Source: Capronia americana (Eukaryota; Ascomycota; Eurotiomycetes; Chaetothyriales; Herpotrichiellaceae). Taken from it: 64,000 nucleotides of DNA. This document shows, in pieces, positions 42,201 to 53,662 of the stretch. Location: contig JADWQD010000004.1 in the NCBI GenBank assembly GCA_016110215.1, positions 2,480,001 to 2,544,000 on the forward strand, in the 5' to 3' direction. The notes under the pieces are model-generated. The model saw only the letters and a program-made list of their open reading frames with translations, searched no databases and was not told where the DNA came from. How positions within the stretch are numbered: the stretch's first letter is position 1; the number at the start of each line of letters is the position of its first letter. Made by a program: the position numbers and the translations under genes.

Positions 42201-43323
42201 ATGTCTTACAAGATCCCCACGGAGCAATGGGCTCAGGTCATCGACAAGGTCGGCGGACCCCTCCAATACAAGAAGATCCCCGTCGCAAAGCCAGGTCCTG
42301 AGGAGGTCCTCGTCAACATCAAATACTCTGGCGTCTGCCACACTGATCTCCACGCTGTCAATGGCGACTGGCCCATCCCCACCAAGTTGCCTCTGGTCGG
42401 TGGTCACGAGGGCGCTGGTATCGTTGTGGCTCGTGGTGAATTGGTCACCGACGAGATCTGCAAGATCGGCGAGGCCGTCGGTGTCAAGTGGTTGAACGAT
42501 TCCTGCTTGTCTTGCACATTCTGCCAACAAGCCGACGAACCCCTCTGCCTGACTCCTAAGCTCTCCGGCTATACCGTCGACGGCTCTTTCCAGCAATACT
42601 GCATTGCATCCGCCAGACACGTTGCCCACATTCCCGAGGGCGTTCCCCTCGATGAAATCTCCCCCGTTCTGTGTGCCGGCATCACGGTCTATAAAGGACT
42701 GAAAGAGTCGGGAGCAAGGCCAGGGCAGACAGTTGCGATCGTCGGGGCTGGTGGTGGCCTGGGGACGTTGGCGCAACAATATGCGAAAGCCATGGGCCTG
42801 CACACCATTGCCATTGACTCTGGCGATGAGAAGAAAGCGCTCTGCGAGCAGATGGGTTCAAAAGTAGGTGGTCAAACTCTCACATGGGTGAATGGATACT
42901 GACACATCCTTGCAGCACTTCATCGACTTTGCCAAATCCAGTGACATCGTCAAGGATGTGAAGAACGCGACCAAAGATGGTCTTGGGCCTCATGCCGTCA
43001 TCCTAGTCGCCGTTAGCGAGAAGCCCTTCCAACAGGCAGCGGAATACGTCCGCCCCCGAGGAACTGTCATTGTCATCGGTCTGCCAGCCAAGGCATACAT
43101 CAGAGCCCCGGTCTTCGAGTCAGTGCTGAAGATGGTCAGAATCCAATGCTCATATGTCGGGAACCGACAAGACAGCGAAGAGGCCCTTGATTTCTTCGCC
43201 CGCGGACTGATCAAGGTGCCTTTCAAGACTGTGGACCTGAAGGACCTCCCGAAGGTGTACGAGATGATGCATGCTGGCCAAATCGCTGGACGATATGTGC
43301 TGAAGATGCCTGATGCAGAGTAG
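42201..43323 (+). CDS. Zinc alcohol dehydrogenase, yeast ADH1-like
   Basis: An NAD-dependent, cytosolic alcohol dehydrogenase of the tetrameric yeast type. Two exons, 42201-42863 and 42916-43323, give 356 residues. The 52-nt intron is GTAGGT...TGCAG. Catalytic zinc ligands are in SGVCHTDLHA (Cys, with His-Thr after it), GGHEGAGIV (His, Glu) and a Cys further on. The structural zinc site is SCLSCTFCQQADEPLC, the C-x2-C-x2-C-x7-C tetrad. The cofactor loop is IVGAGGGLGTLAQQYA, with the acid residue at AIDSGDEKK. The C-terminal half (GLPAKAYIRAPVFESVLKM) follows ADH1. Acting with the aldehyde dehydrogenase it could take an alcohol to an acid, but both are common enzymes. Confidence 0.93.
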
Positions 43324-44717
43324 TGGGTAACAAAAAGGAGAAAAGTGTGCTTCGGGTCGGCTTCATGGTCAAGCAGGGAACATTTTTGGTCACGGTGGTT
43401 GACAAAGCCAACCCCTTGGGCTGGCCCCTGGTTATGTAACGCAGCTAAAGATCTATTTTCATGAGACAACTATTGCAAGTGACCAACATCGCCTGCTTAT
43501 CACCATGCGGTTTTGAGCCAAATTGCTGAATGTGTCGCTTTCGACCGATGTATAGCCATCCACCAGCCCCCATATCAAACCGAGAGTCCAATTGGAATTC
43601 AGGGAGGGATGTCCTTGGTGGTTGAGAAGCGGAGCATTCAATTCCGGGCAAGGACGTGATGCACCGGTGTCCGGTACCTGTGGACAGTGGCGACCACCAT
43701 TACCGGCGCCTCTCAGGGGGAGACCATGGAACAATGATGATCCGCGGCCGTTGCGCCTTCCGCGTTGACGTTAGCGTGGGGCTTGGCCCACTAAAGCGGC
43801 ATCGCTTGTCTTTGAAAGCCGCGCCGCGGCCATCGAGACTTTCGTTGTCGCCGACAATATCCATCGTCTCGCCATGCGCCGGAGCAGGACGCTGCCGAAA
43901 GTAATCATCTCCCCCAACGCCCGTATGTAGCTCGTACAGAACAGCACCCGGCAAAGTACAATACCCCTACGCGAGGCCCGAGGCACGCAGTACGAATACT
44001 AAGATCACGCGTGCCTGCGCCATTAGTGGCGTCACGGATGGCGATTGTTCACGATTAATTAATGAGTCAGCTGGCGCCGATCTGCCTCGTTTGACGACTT
44101 GCGCCCTGGGTCTGATGCGAGTAGTCAGCAAGGCTACGGGAGAGACAGCCACATTCCGAATCTAAGCTCGCCAGGAGCTGAAGAAGCTCAAAGAAAGATG
44201 GACATTGCATACCTTGGCACCGGTGATCAGACCTGTTGCCGAAAGAGGAAATCCAAAGAATGGCTCCGGTTGCTCGTGTGGTGTGGCAGCGGCTGCCCTG
44301 CGTTTCCGAAGCCGCATTATTTTAGTGGACGAGATTTGCCTCGATGCCATTCGCCGTCGCTGGCCAACGGTTTCCCACGATGCTTTGCCCACCGCGAGGC
44401 TCCGCTTCTCGCAGGGCCTCGCCGGAGCGTGATATTTCTAAACAACAATGCACACTGACTGACTCGCGGCGCCTACGTACCGTTACATCCCCCAGCAACA
44501 AGCTATCAATAACGATCCATCGATAGGTGCCCGTCGGTATGAAACCGTACGGCTCGATGTTCGCCCTTGTGCGACGCTGAACCGTCCGTGGAGTGCTGTG
44601 CCCACCAGCAAGCAATAGTATAAAGCACAACTACTACCCTTTTCAACACTCCTTTTGTGAAATCGAGACAGGCGTTGCCGCTCAGTTCGGGCTCCACTTG
44701 CTCCGAATCTAGACATC
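43324..44717. other. Intergenic region, no gene seen
   Basis: 1.4 kb between the alcohol dehydrogenase and the regulator-like gene. Only short, unsupported frames are present. Confidence 0.35.
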
Positions 44718-46418
44718 ATGAAGGCAACCAATTTTATGTTCATCAACAAAGACGCAAAGTCCGACTCTCTCTCTCACAGTCACAAGAACGAGAGGATACA
44801 GATCCACAGTCATGTCCAGAAAGGACGACGCTACAAGAAGTCCGATGGTGGCCTCATCCATGCTTCGCAGCTGCCTCTCTTGCAGCCGGGACCGGCATCC
44901 AGCGAATCGAAGGCCCCCGGAAAGCAGCCCAGTGACAAAGCCGGGTCTCGTGAGAAAGAGTCGACAGAAAAGGGGAGCAGCCTCCTGCAACGCCGTGAAA
45001 GTCCGTCGATGGCCATTGCCAGGCAGCAGAACCACGAACGACAAGATCCTAATATCGACCCGTTGCTGTGGGATTATTCTCAGCTGCCGACCAATCCCTC
45101 AGTGTCTCCGCCTTCTGTTCCCACATTTCCAGCTTCGGCGGAGGAGAACTTCGACCCCTTCGACGTCACCTGCGTCAAAGTCGACCAGGCTGTTTATGGG
45201 CTGCTCCAATATTTCCTTCGACGATTCCATCCCAATATCTGGCACCTGGAAAGAGCCATCCGGCCCGACCATGCATATACCTTTAGGTACGATGCAATGA
45301 CTGTCGTCCAAGGCTGTCTGCACGATGAGTACAATATGTATGCCCTACTTGCCCATATGTCGAGTTATATGTACGGTATTGAGAGAACCACGCCAGGCGG
45401 AGATTGGGAACTTTACATGCACAAGGCTCTGAAAGCTTCCCAAAATTATGTCAAGAACGGGAACCCAATCACGGGCAGGATGATCCTGAACACCTTCTCC
45501 CTCGCTTGTGCCGAATGGTATCGATACAATCATGACAACGCCTACGTCCACTTCAAGGCGGCGAAATCGATGAGTGACTCGATCGGCGGCTTGAGGATGC
45601 TAGACGCGCCGCTCGCGGAGCTTCTCCTGACCGGTGATGCATATGTGGCCGGCGAGCTCAAGACCAAACCGTTGTGGTCTGACTCCGACTTTGACAACGG
45701 CGATGACCATCCGATGACAGCATACGCTCTTCAAGAGCTGCAAAACCTCCTATCCGGGACAGTTCCAACAGGATCGGGTCTCCTCACATCATCCCACCAA
45801 GACATCATCCCATCTGGCCTACGGTGGGTGATATTGGATCTTGCGGTTGTGCTGTCGGTGCTCAGGTCATCTCTATCAACCGATCCTACTGTCGCTCAGC
45901 CATCCTCAGCGGAAGGACTGCACTGGACCCACATTCGCAGCATGGCTATTCGACACCGTCTGTTGCAAATGGAACTCGAGGACGCAAGAAGCGATGCCAT
46001 CCGCACTGCAATCGTCCTGTGGATGTTCATCTGTTTTACTGTCAGTGGACGCAAGCGTTCGGCGAAGGTGATAGCGCCTTTTTTGCGGGAGACACTCCTC
46101 GAGATCTCGGATGACGAGTGGCAAAGCCATGCAGAAATTCACCTGTGGGTCTTAACTGTAGGCTCCCTGTGTGCTACCGTGGGCAGTGAGGAGCATTCCT
46201 GGTTTGTGGCGCAGATGGACTCTTCACTGAAGGAGAGTATCCGGGGCTCGGACCAGATCTTCAGTACCCTTGTGGGTCTGTCGAACAAGTTCTTCTACCA
46301 CGAGCCTGCACAGAAGTACAACTTGAGAGCTGTTGCCGATGATATCCAGGACATGCGCAGAACGAGAGAGACATCCAGGCCGGAGTCGAAGTCGAGGGCT
46401 CAATCTCCTCGGGCTTGA
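44718..46418 (+). CDS. Fungal transcription factor-like protein without a zinc cluster
   Basis: An intronless gene of 566 residues. It starts MKATNFMFINKDAKSDSLSH, and the opening FINKDAKS..LSHSHKNERIQIHSHVQKGRR is the N-terminal block typical of a large group of fungal proteins annotated as transcription factors (PF11951-like). They have no Cys6 cluster in this block, and none is visible here. A Ser/Pro-rich linker to about residue 140 is followed by a helical domain (VDQAVYGLLQYFLRRFHPNIW, then AEWYRYNHDNAYVHFKAAK). It may be a regulator lacking its own DNA-binding domain or have another nuclear role. It is tail-to-tail with the SDR at 46696. Confidence 0.8.
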   Translation: MKATNFMFINKDAKSDSLSHSHKNERIQIHSHVQKGRRYKKSDGGLIHASQLPLLQPGPASSESKAPGKQPSDKAGSREKESTEKGSSLLQRRESPSMAIARQQNHERQDPNIDPLLWDYSQLPTNPSVSPPSVPTFPASAEENFDPFDVTCVKVDQAVYGLLQYFLRRFHPNIWHLERAIRPDHAYTFRYDAMTVVQGCLHDEYNMYALLAHMSSYMYGIERTTPGGDWELYMHKALKASQNYVKNGNPITGRMILNTFSLACAEWYRYNHDNAYVHFKAAKSMSDSIGGLRMLDAPLAELLLTGDAYVAGELKTKPLWSDSDFDNGDDHPMTAYALQELQNLLSGTVPTGSGLLTSSHQDIIPSGLRWVILDLAVVLSVLRSSLSTDPTVAQPSSAEGLHWTHIRSMAIRHRLLQMELEDARSDAIRTAIVLWMFICFTVSGRKRSAKVIAPFLRETLLEISDDEWQSHAEIHLWVLTVGSLCATVGSEEHSWFVAQMDSSLKESIRGSDQIFSTLVGLSNKFFYHEPAQKYNLRAVADDIQDMRRTRETSRPESKSRAQSPRA

Positions 46419-46695
46419 AGGAGCAGGACTTGTAAATGATCCTCTTTCGGTGCAATATGACAATATAGTGGTGTCATTCCTGAATCACCCACCCACCACG
46501 GGATGGATGGCTCGAAGATGGACTTACGACGCACGCAGCAAGATGTGTGTCCCTTGCACGGCCATCCAGACGTCAATATTTTCGACTCTCAAATTTCAAG
46601 CTTCCAACATGCTTTAGGTGGCTTGCAAAACACGACGCGGAACGTCACAGCACGCCAGATTCCTTCATCTTCCACCGCCAGCAAACCTATCCGCA

Positions 46696-47487
46696 TCACA
46701 TCAGGAAAACCCCCCCATCAGTCCTAACCACACTCCCCGTGACATTCCGATCCTTCAACACATAAAGATAACTCTCCACGACGTCCTCTACGCGCCCAAT
46801 CTCTCCGGTCGCGACACTCGCTTTCATCCCCTCCATCGCAGCCTGCGCTCTTTCCTTATTTCCCAGCCAATTGACCCACAACTCGGTATCCACCCCGCCA
46901 GGGGAGATCAAGTTGACGCGCACGGGCTTCAGATCCAGTGCCAACCCACGCGTCATGCCGTGCATGGCGCTCGCGTATGACGCCACGACAGTCCAGTTGG
47001 GGACAGGCTTCTCGGACACCGACCCCGTCGTGAGCGTGATGCTGCTTGCCGGGCCGGCGTTCAGGTGTGCGACGGCCTCCTTGGCGACGAAGAAGGGGGC
47101 GAAGAACCGCACCATGCCCGCCTGCTTCATGAACGGCATGTCGACTGCTTGAAGCGGTTTCGCGGCGAGCGGGTCCCCCGCCGTGAAGACCACATGGTCG
47201 AGCTTCGAGTCGATGCCGCGGAAGAGAGCCTTGATGTTGGATTCGAGGGTCGCTTCGTCGCCGAGATTGCAGGGCAGGCCGGTTATTTTGGTAGCACTCT
47301 CGGGATAGGCGGATTGGAGGCGCGAGATCGCCGCGTCGACTCTCTCTTGGCGGGAGGAGGAGATGTATAGTTTCGAAACGCGGTGTTCGATGAGGGCTTC
47401 CGCGAGACCGAAGCCTAGGCCGGATGTCCCGCCTATGATGAGGACGGAAGTGTTGGCGAGCTTGTTGGTATATTTCGGGGTGGTCAT
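46696..47487 (-). CDS. Atypical short-chain dehydrogenase/reductase
   Basis: An intronless SDR-fold protein of 263 residues. The cofactor loop GGTSGLGFGLAEAL near residue 20 follows T-G-x3-G-x-G with Gly for Thr. The middle shows VFTAGD in place of the NAG motif and TLTTGSVSEKP (catalytic Ser region). The active-site segment reads ASYASAMHGMTRGLALDL: the Tyr is present, but the Lys of YxxxK is replaced by Met. This Lys-less form is seen in a known group of fungal SDRs, often annotated only as oxidoreductase. The end SVVRTDGGVFL is conventional. It may be a reductase with altered chemistry or a non-catalytic binder. Confidence 0.85.
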   Translation of the reverse strand: MTTPKYTNKLANTSVLIIGGTSGLGFGLAEALIEHRVSKLYISSSRQERVDAAISRLQSAYPESATKITGLPCNLGDEATLESNIKALFRGIDSKLDHVVFTAGDPLAAKPLQAVDMPFMKQAGMVRFFAPFFVAKEAVAHLNAGPASSITLTTGSVSEKPVPNWTVVASYASAMHGMTRGLALDLKPVRVNLISPGGVDTELWVNWLGNKERAQAAMEGMKASVATGEIGRVEDVVESYLYVLKDRNVTGSVVRTDGGVFLM

Positions 47488-48761
47488 GGTGAGCAGTGGG
47501 GGGGTTGGGTTCGATGGATGGGATGGCCTTCTACCTTCGCCTCTAGAATATGGCTTTGGCTTCAGTGATATATATCCTTGCCCTCGTTCGAGGAGATGGT
47601 GTTTCGTCCGTAGTGTTGTGCGCGCGCGGAGTATTTACCGAATGTGATATAGTACTATCTACAACCCCGCGAGAGTCGGTACCATGGGAGTTCAGCGGTG
47701 GATCACACAATTGGAGTTCCTAGTCTCGCAGAACGTGAGAGGCCCAAACATTACCTTCTGTCTTTTCTCTATCAATATATATACACACATCCAAATGCAC
47801 TAGAAGCCTTCCACCATCCCCGGCAGTTACGGAGTTAGTATTCATTGGGCGGGCTATGTCCGGCTCGTCATGAAGGCCCCAAATTTCTGCAAGACAGACC
47901 AGAAGTTGGGGTTTTCTTCCTTGACGTCAAGAACAATGAATGAATGGTCCTGCCGGTGCTGGGTGCTGCAAGTGTGCATGAATCGGAATATAGTTCGACC
48001 GGTTGGGCGGAGAGTTTCTGCCTCTGGATCTAAGCCTCATGGTGATGGGGTATCTCGTACATGTGGTGCAAGACGCAATGTTCGTTCAGTTCAATACATG
48101 TACTGCGGTAATTAAATATGGAGCTGGACATCGTGGCCCACGCGGCTTTCCTTCACCTAGGTGCCCTTTTCGGTCGGCGGTGCCGATGTCGAGGACATGA
48201 CTGAACAGCCCGTGAATTACAAACAAGAACGAGAATGAACAAGAGAAGAAGCTGATGTTCCATCTTCCCAGAAGCCTGGGCGGCACGGCCTAGAGATCTC
48301 AGTCACGGGCGCCAGCGAGAACAGGCCCAGCGCTAGCGCCGCTCTACTATTTCCCCGCTTCCGGGTGCTTTATCCGATACACGATCGCTAAACCTTCCTT
48401 CCGGGGCCGGGGCAATCAGCTTTCTTCAGGACGATGGAAACACATCCTTCTAAATCTGGAACTCACCCGTTACAGACAAGAGATCGATGCACACAACAGC
48501 CTAGGATGCTACCAGGCTGCATACCTGTAGCTCTACTGAATGCTGAGCGGTTACAGTATGTCGCGACAGTCGGGAAATCCACCTTCGATTTCCTTGGTAC
48601 GCGAGTCAGGAATGAGTCGATCAGTGTGACAAAGTGAAACGTTATTGACGTTGGCATATTAATGGAGCTCCCACTGCCCATCAATCGTCGGTCGATCACC
48701 CCGTACGAGCTTCAGTCCTCTTTCAAAGCCATGCTCCTGCAAACTGCACATCTTCAACTGA
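47488..48761. other. Intergenic region, no gene seen
   Basis: About 1.3 kb between the SDR promoter and the 3' end of the BIM1-like gene. There is no supported gene. Confidence 0.35.
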
Positions 48762-49752
48762 CTAAAGCTTCCTGAGCGCAATATCACGATCTGAAGCCTG
48801 CGATGCTGGTCCGCTCCCTTGATGAGGGTCTTCCCATTTCACATTCCTAAGAGAAGTTTCCTGTTGACGAAGTCGACGCTTCTGCTGTCTGCGACGCCAC
48901 ATGAGGATGAAAACACCGAGGAAGGCGGCAACTCCTACTACAACACCGACAACAATACCGGCAATTGCGCCTCCTGACAGACCTGAAGACGATGATTCCG
49001 TGACTTCTGTGACTCCAGATGTTGCAGATGCTCCCGCTGCCGAATCCGTCGAGCTTGAACCTCCATCGGAGTCATCATCGGAATCATCATCAGAGTCTGG
49101 AATGTCGAAATCATCGACAGTGGCATTGAAGCATGGCACCTGGTAGGTGAACTGGCTAGTCGGTACATAAGTAACATCGGCGCACGCATAGTATGTCTCG
49201 TTTCTGTCGTCTTCAAAGTCCGAAGTATATCGAATTTGCAACGTCGCATTTGAGAGAGCCTCGATGTCCGCCGACGGGTTGGGAACGGGGTAGCACTGGT
49301 GCCCCTCTTTGAGTTCTGGGATTCTCATGGCGGGGATCAAGATTTCGAAGTCATCGTTCGATGTCGGATCTGGCCGGTCTGTAAGCTACGACATAAAAAG
49401 TACCGTCGAGTCGCCCGTTCACGCACCATTTTTATAGGCGATCGCTACTTGGATGGACCAGGACTCGTCTTGAGCGACAAGCGCGATTTGGCCGTTGACT
49501 GGGACAAAGTGAGCATGCATACTCTGGGCTTGTCACCGACTTACGCAGAGGAAATTCGGTTCTGTTCACAACCGATGCGGCCGAGCCACAAGGCGCTGTA
49601 TTATCTTGAGCAGCACCCCATTCACGATCGGGCGGCCACAGGAAGGCGACGGGGCCCATCGTCTTCTCATATTCTTCGCCATGTTCTTGGCCGAGGGCGT
49701 ACTTCGCCGCAAGAGCGCAGCAGCAGCTCAGAACAGATATGAGGCGGACCAT
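48762..49752 (-). CDS. BIM1-like (LPMO-related) surface protein with a TM tail
   Basis: Three minus-strand exons, 49752-49545, 49498-49427 and 49369-48762, give 295 residues; introns are 46 and 57 nt. The signal peptide is MVRLISVLSCCCALAAKYALG. The ectodomain matches the BIM1-like family (formerly X325 LPMO-like) through GPVAFLWPP, APCGSAASVVNRTEFPL, HQCYPVPN and YYACADVTYV with its Cys pairs. BIM1 of Cryptococcus binds copper and aids its uptake; other members are LPMO-like folds without polysaccharide cleavage. The mature N-terminal His needed for a His-brace would be EHGEEYEK-like after signal cleavage, which I cannot confirm. A Ser/Asp-rich linker precedes one TM helix (GAIAGIVVGVVVGVAAFLG) and a basic cytosolic tail, unlike the GPI anchor of classical members. 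Confidence 0.8.
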
Positions 49753-50685
49753 CTTGTCAATATCGCAGAACGCTGCGAAGTGTCAAAAATCCCTGACTTG
49801 CAAGAACGGAGCTATTTGTCGATTTTCCTTCGGGACCGAGACCGGCTTTTGTAAAGGCAAAGAGAATGGAACGAACGGCGTCTTAACCACACCACTATCA
49901 ACGAGGAGGAGGGAAGATATAGTGGAACCTAATTCACTCCGGTCACAAGGAAACCTATGGACCCGCTTGGCCACGAGTTCTCCCCAAGAGCTCCAAACTA
50001 CAACAGGAGTAGCCTGCAGGAGGAAGAGACAGACAGAGGCAGGTGGGGTCCCCACCAAGCACTCTCTCTGCGTGCATGCGAGACGTGGAATCCGACGACG
50101 CGCACAACGACGGCCACACAGGAGAACGTCACGCACGTCCAAGCGAGGCCACCATCTAATCAGACAAGATAGGCGCCGACATCGGGCGTCGTCAGACAGA
50201 AACTTTCGTTCATGGTTGCGCTTGGAAAAGCGAAACTATCGATTGTCAGGCTCGGAATTACTCAATCTGATAAGATAAAATGGCTCACCCCAATCGCCGG
50301 CGTGCTTGGCTGTTGCTGGGCACTCGCTGTTGACTGGCTGCATGCTTCGAGGAAGAAACCCAATGGTGCAGCCAAGCGTTGACGCATTGCCGACTGTTCG
50401 ACTGTTCTCCTCCGGCCATGTCCTGGGCAGATAATTGTGTTTCTCGCAATGCCCGCTTTGGATGCGAAGATTTCCCCAATTCACGGTGGGACGGTACCTC
50501 GCTTCGAGCGCCCAAGCTTGGACCGGAAATGAGACGAATGGGCACCATGTCGGCAATCGGGACATTCTGTTGGAGCTCGACGTTTATATGGTAGAGCCGT
50601 CTTCCTCTCTCTCTGTTGCCTGCTTGCCTAGACTTGTCCCTTCCAGTCCCAGCCTTTACACAGTACATCTTCACCGATCGACACA
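49753..50685. other. Divergent promoter region, no gene seen
   Basis: 930 bp between the two surface-protein genes, which are transcribed away from each other. Open frames here show no domain text. Confidence 0.35.
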
Positions 50686-51383
50686 ATGCGTTACGCTCTC
50701 CTGTCCGGAATGGCCCTGGCCATTGCATCTGTCTCAGCTTCACTCGTATATCCGGTCTCTTTCCCACTTCATCGGCGACAAGAACCTGGAACGCCTGAAT
50801 ACGACTGTCATGCCAACTGGTGGGTCATGCATTACATGGTCTGTTTTAGCTCCGTTGACACAATATACAGTGGAGGTGTCATCGTCGCTGGTAGAACGGA
50901 GGGATACTGTGATACAGCAAACTTCACCACTCAACTCGACGCCTGCCTCGATTGCGCCCTCGAATTCGATATCTGGCAGTACTATGGTGACAGTGTCGCC
51001 GAGGCCGCAACAGCGTGTGGACTTGACGCTACACCAGTCCCTGCAAATGCCACTTCCGAGACGACCAGCAGCACCATCCCTGAGTCAACTCCGTCCGTTT
51101 CGCCTAGTAGTTCAGCCGAAAGCACAGAGGCAACGTCTTCAACGCCAACCACAGCTTCTTCGGCCGAGACACCTTCAGAAACGGCCGAACAGACCGCAAG
51201 TGAGGTGAGTGCTCCACCGGGAATGATAGGTAACACCGAGGCAATTCAATTGACGAATTCCAGACTCCAAGCGACACCAGCTCTGCAGAAGCAGCCGCCG
51301 AGACTGGGAACTTTGGCAACAGGATCGCACTTGGTGGACAGGTAGCGCTGCCTCTGGTAGCGTTAATTCCTGCACTCATCTAA
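50686..51383 (+). CDS. Small Ser/Thr-rich GPI-type cell-wall protein
   Basis: Two exons, 50686-51204 and 51264-51383, give 212 residues; the 59-nt intron is GTGAGT...TCCAG. The signal peptide is MRYALLSGMALAIASVSA, followed by a dibasic HRRQ site that could be cleaved by a Kex2-type protease. A folded region of about 90 residues carries six Cys (YDCHANW, MVCFSS, EGYCDT, LDACLDC, TACGLD). A Ser/Thr/Pro/Glu-rich stalk follows, and the end is GNFGNRIALGG then a hydrophobic tail ending PALI, which fits a GPI-anchor signal. The family is not recognised by name; many fungi have similar secreted proteins. It is divergent from the BIM1-like gene, so the two surface proteins may be co-regulated. Confidence 0.8.
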
Positions 51384-52386
51384 ATCAATGGTCAAAGCTG
51401 GAAATTGGGGTTGAGGTAGCTATCCCATCAATTCAAGGCTTGAAGGTCCATTCAGGACCGAAACGAGAGATTTCCCGCTTCTGGCACGGTTGTTAAACTT
51501 AGTGTCAATGCCTGCATATGATCGTCTTTCCTCGCAGCATCATCAGAGACTCAATTGTTCCGTCCCAGATTGGAGGCTGGGATATCTCGTTCGCCTCTTC
51601 TACTTGCTTCGGTCAGACATCTCCACGGCTGGAATACCCGCTGCGGGTGGCTTTGGGTCCAAATGTAATTATAGGCCATACTCTTCCAGTGTTAGTGTTA
51701 AATATCGTACGGGAGGAGCTTGTACATAGATAACACTCGCTTCAGATAGCGGGCGACTTGTCATTCTTCGCACTCCCATACCCGAAAACGTCTGCCGATT
51801 CGACCGAGACCAGCGACACCGTAGCACGATGAATACCATTTATTCTTCCGCGCAAGGAAAACTCCATCGCCTTCGCGTCCACGATGAACGGAAACTCGGA
51901 AGGCGCAGCTCCTCATCGTTGCGCATTGGTGGCTCTTTCCCGGCATGAGACTTACAGAGATGCTCACTCGTCCTTGCAGCGTCCGGTCTTCGCACTCGAT
52001 ATTGAATTACCACCCATTCCTGACCCCGGAGAAACAAGCATCTCGGGTCGGAACACTACCTCAACGTGTTCGACGAACAGGCAGCCCAACTAGAGGATTT
52101 CAGCCCCACAGCATCATCCTATGCGAGAGTGCCGTTTGAGCCATTTCCGTCCGAGGAAAAGGACCGCATGGTTTTCCTGTACGGGTGGGAGGGAAGTAGA
52201 GTCGTCGCGGAAGATGGATGGGATCCTTCGGGGGATGAAGGCTCCGAAGACGAATTCGACCCGTACCCGGAGGCTGAATATGACAGCGTGAGCGACATCA
52301 AGGCAGTGAATATCAAGGCCCGTGTAGAAATGAGATTCACCCAGATGGGGAAACCAGGGCGCATCCATTTTCCCGCCGCCTCAGTG
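51384..52386. other. Intergenic region with a weak open frame
   Basis: About 1 kb. A plus-strand frame around 52066-52536 is acidic (GSEDEFDPYPEAEYD) and could be a fragment of a gene, but it has no ATG at its start and overlaps the AAA pseudogene on the other strand. It is not called as a gene. Confidence 0.3.
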
Positions 52387-53662
52387 TCAGACCTTGTCCG
52401 TCTGAGCTCGTTTCCTGGGTTGGCTTTGCGAAACCAACTCAGCCGCCGCCGCCGCCGACTCCGGGTCACCGCCGGTCTCCTTCTCCGCAAACGGCGTCGT
52501 GAGCGGTACCAGTTTCCTCCAGTCTACCCAGCGTGATGTTATAGTTTCTCGCGCCGCACCACATGACGGCGTTCTTGGCGATGTTTTCGATTTCCCGCCC
52601 ATTGAGCTTCCAAGCGGCAAGCTGCTCCCAATCCTCTTCGGAAAGATGCAGCCGCAACAACAAGAGATTCTCATTCTCGCGTTGTTGCTCTGCAAACGCC
52701 GTGTAGGAGGCGACTTTGAGTTCCGACGGAGCGAGGAACGTCTTCCACAGACTCAAGCGATGCCGGGCCGCCAGAGCATTGTATTGGATGTGGATCCGCA
52801 GCGGACTCGGGATCGGACGGCGTGGTCGATGTCGTCGAACAGGTTGGTCGTCATGAACATGATGCCCCTGTAGTATTCGAGGTGGCGGAGCATGACGGCG
52901 ACGACTTCGTTGCAGACGCCCCCAGCCAACGATTGTTTCGACAGCAGACTGTCGGCCTCTGACCTCGATCAATGCGGAACGTCAGTCAACGGGGGCCCAG
53001 ATTCCGATGGGAAATATCAACACAGTGGCGGTGCAGATTCAGATCGGTATATCAATACAGTCAAATCGGTTCTAGCAGACACGACACTAACGTACCGTCG
53101 AGCAGGAGGATAGCTCCCCAGTGAAGGGCAAGGTCGAAGGCTTCGCTCAGCTTCTTGCCGATCGACTCTGGCGATGACCCTAGACGGTCCGGTTGAAGTC
53201 GGAAGAGTGGCTTCTCGCGAAACGGTGCCTTGAACGTGATCTTGGTCTTGAGCCGTGGTATAAACCCGACGTCGGCCAAAATTGGCTGTAGAAAGTTGAC
53301 CAACACTTTGCCTTGCAGCTCGATGGTATCGTCCTTGACCGCGACAAGCCCGCCGACCCGTGCCAAGTGCGAGTCGTGGTCCTTTGTCTTGAACACCCGG
53401 ATGGAGGCTTCGTCGTATCGTTCCTTGACAGCCTCGGGCAACTGGACCGATGCCTTTTCGATCCAATTCGAACAACAATCGCATTTGGGGGGGCCCTCGT
53501 AAAACGTCCGGACCATGGGTACCGCTCCGACGTCGGGTCTGCGTGTTGGATATGTGGAATAGAATCCTTCATGGGGTAATTTGGCGTCATCATGTCCAGG
53601 CTGTCCGCCGTCATGCCGATGGAAAACCAGTCCGGGTTGTTTGGCGTGAAGGAGGGATCCAT
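52387..53662 (-). pseudogene. AAA ATPase pseudogene lacking the Walker A region
   Basis: The family is the large fungal AAA proteins with an N-terminal DUF7025-type domain. The text FYEGPPKCDCC, EAVKERYDEASIRVFKTKDH and ITFKAPFRE is the usual N-terminal domain. It jumps without an intron to PLFRLQPDRLGSSPESIGKK, which in intact relatives comes right after the P-loop. About 350 codons, including Walker A, are therefore missing near 53225. Walker B is intact: WGAILLLD, intron of about 130 nt, then EADSLLSKQS. Further breaks follow: a shift near 52790 between AVRSRV and RIHIQYNAL, and another near 52510 before PLTTPFAEKE. The first coding block from 53662 (MDPSFTPNNPDW) is also out of frame with the rest. 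It cannot bind ATP. Confidence 0.8.

Noticed and set aside
52066..52536. Acidic plus-strand frame near the AAA pseudogene
   Set aside because: Starts at a non-ATG codon, overlaps the pseudogene on the other strand, and no upstream exon could be joined in frame.
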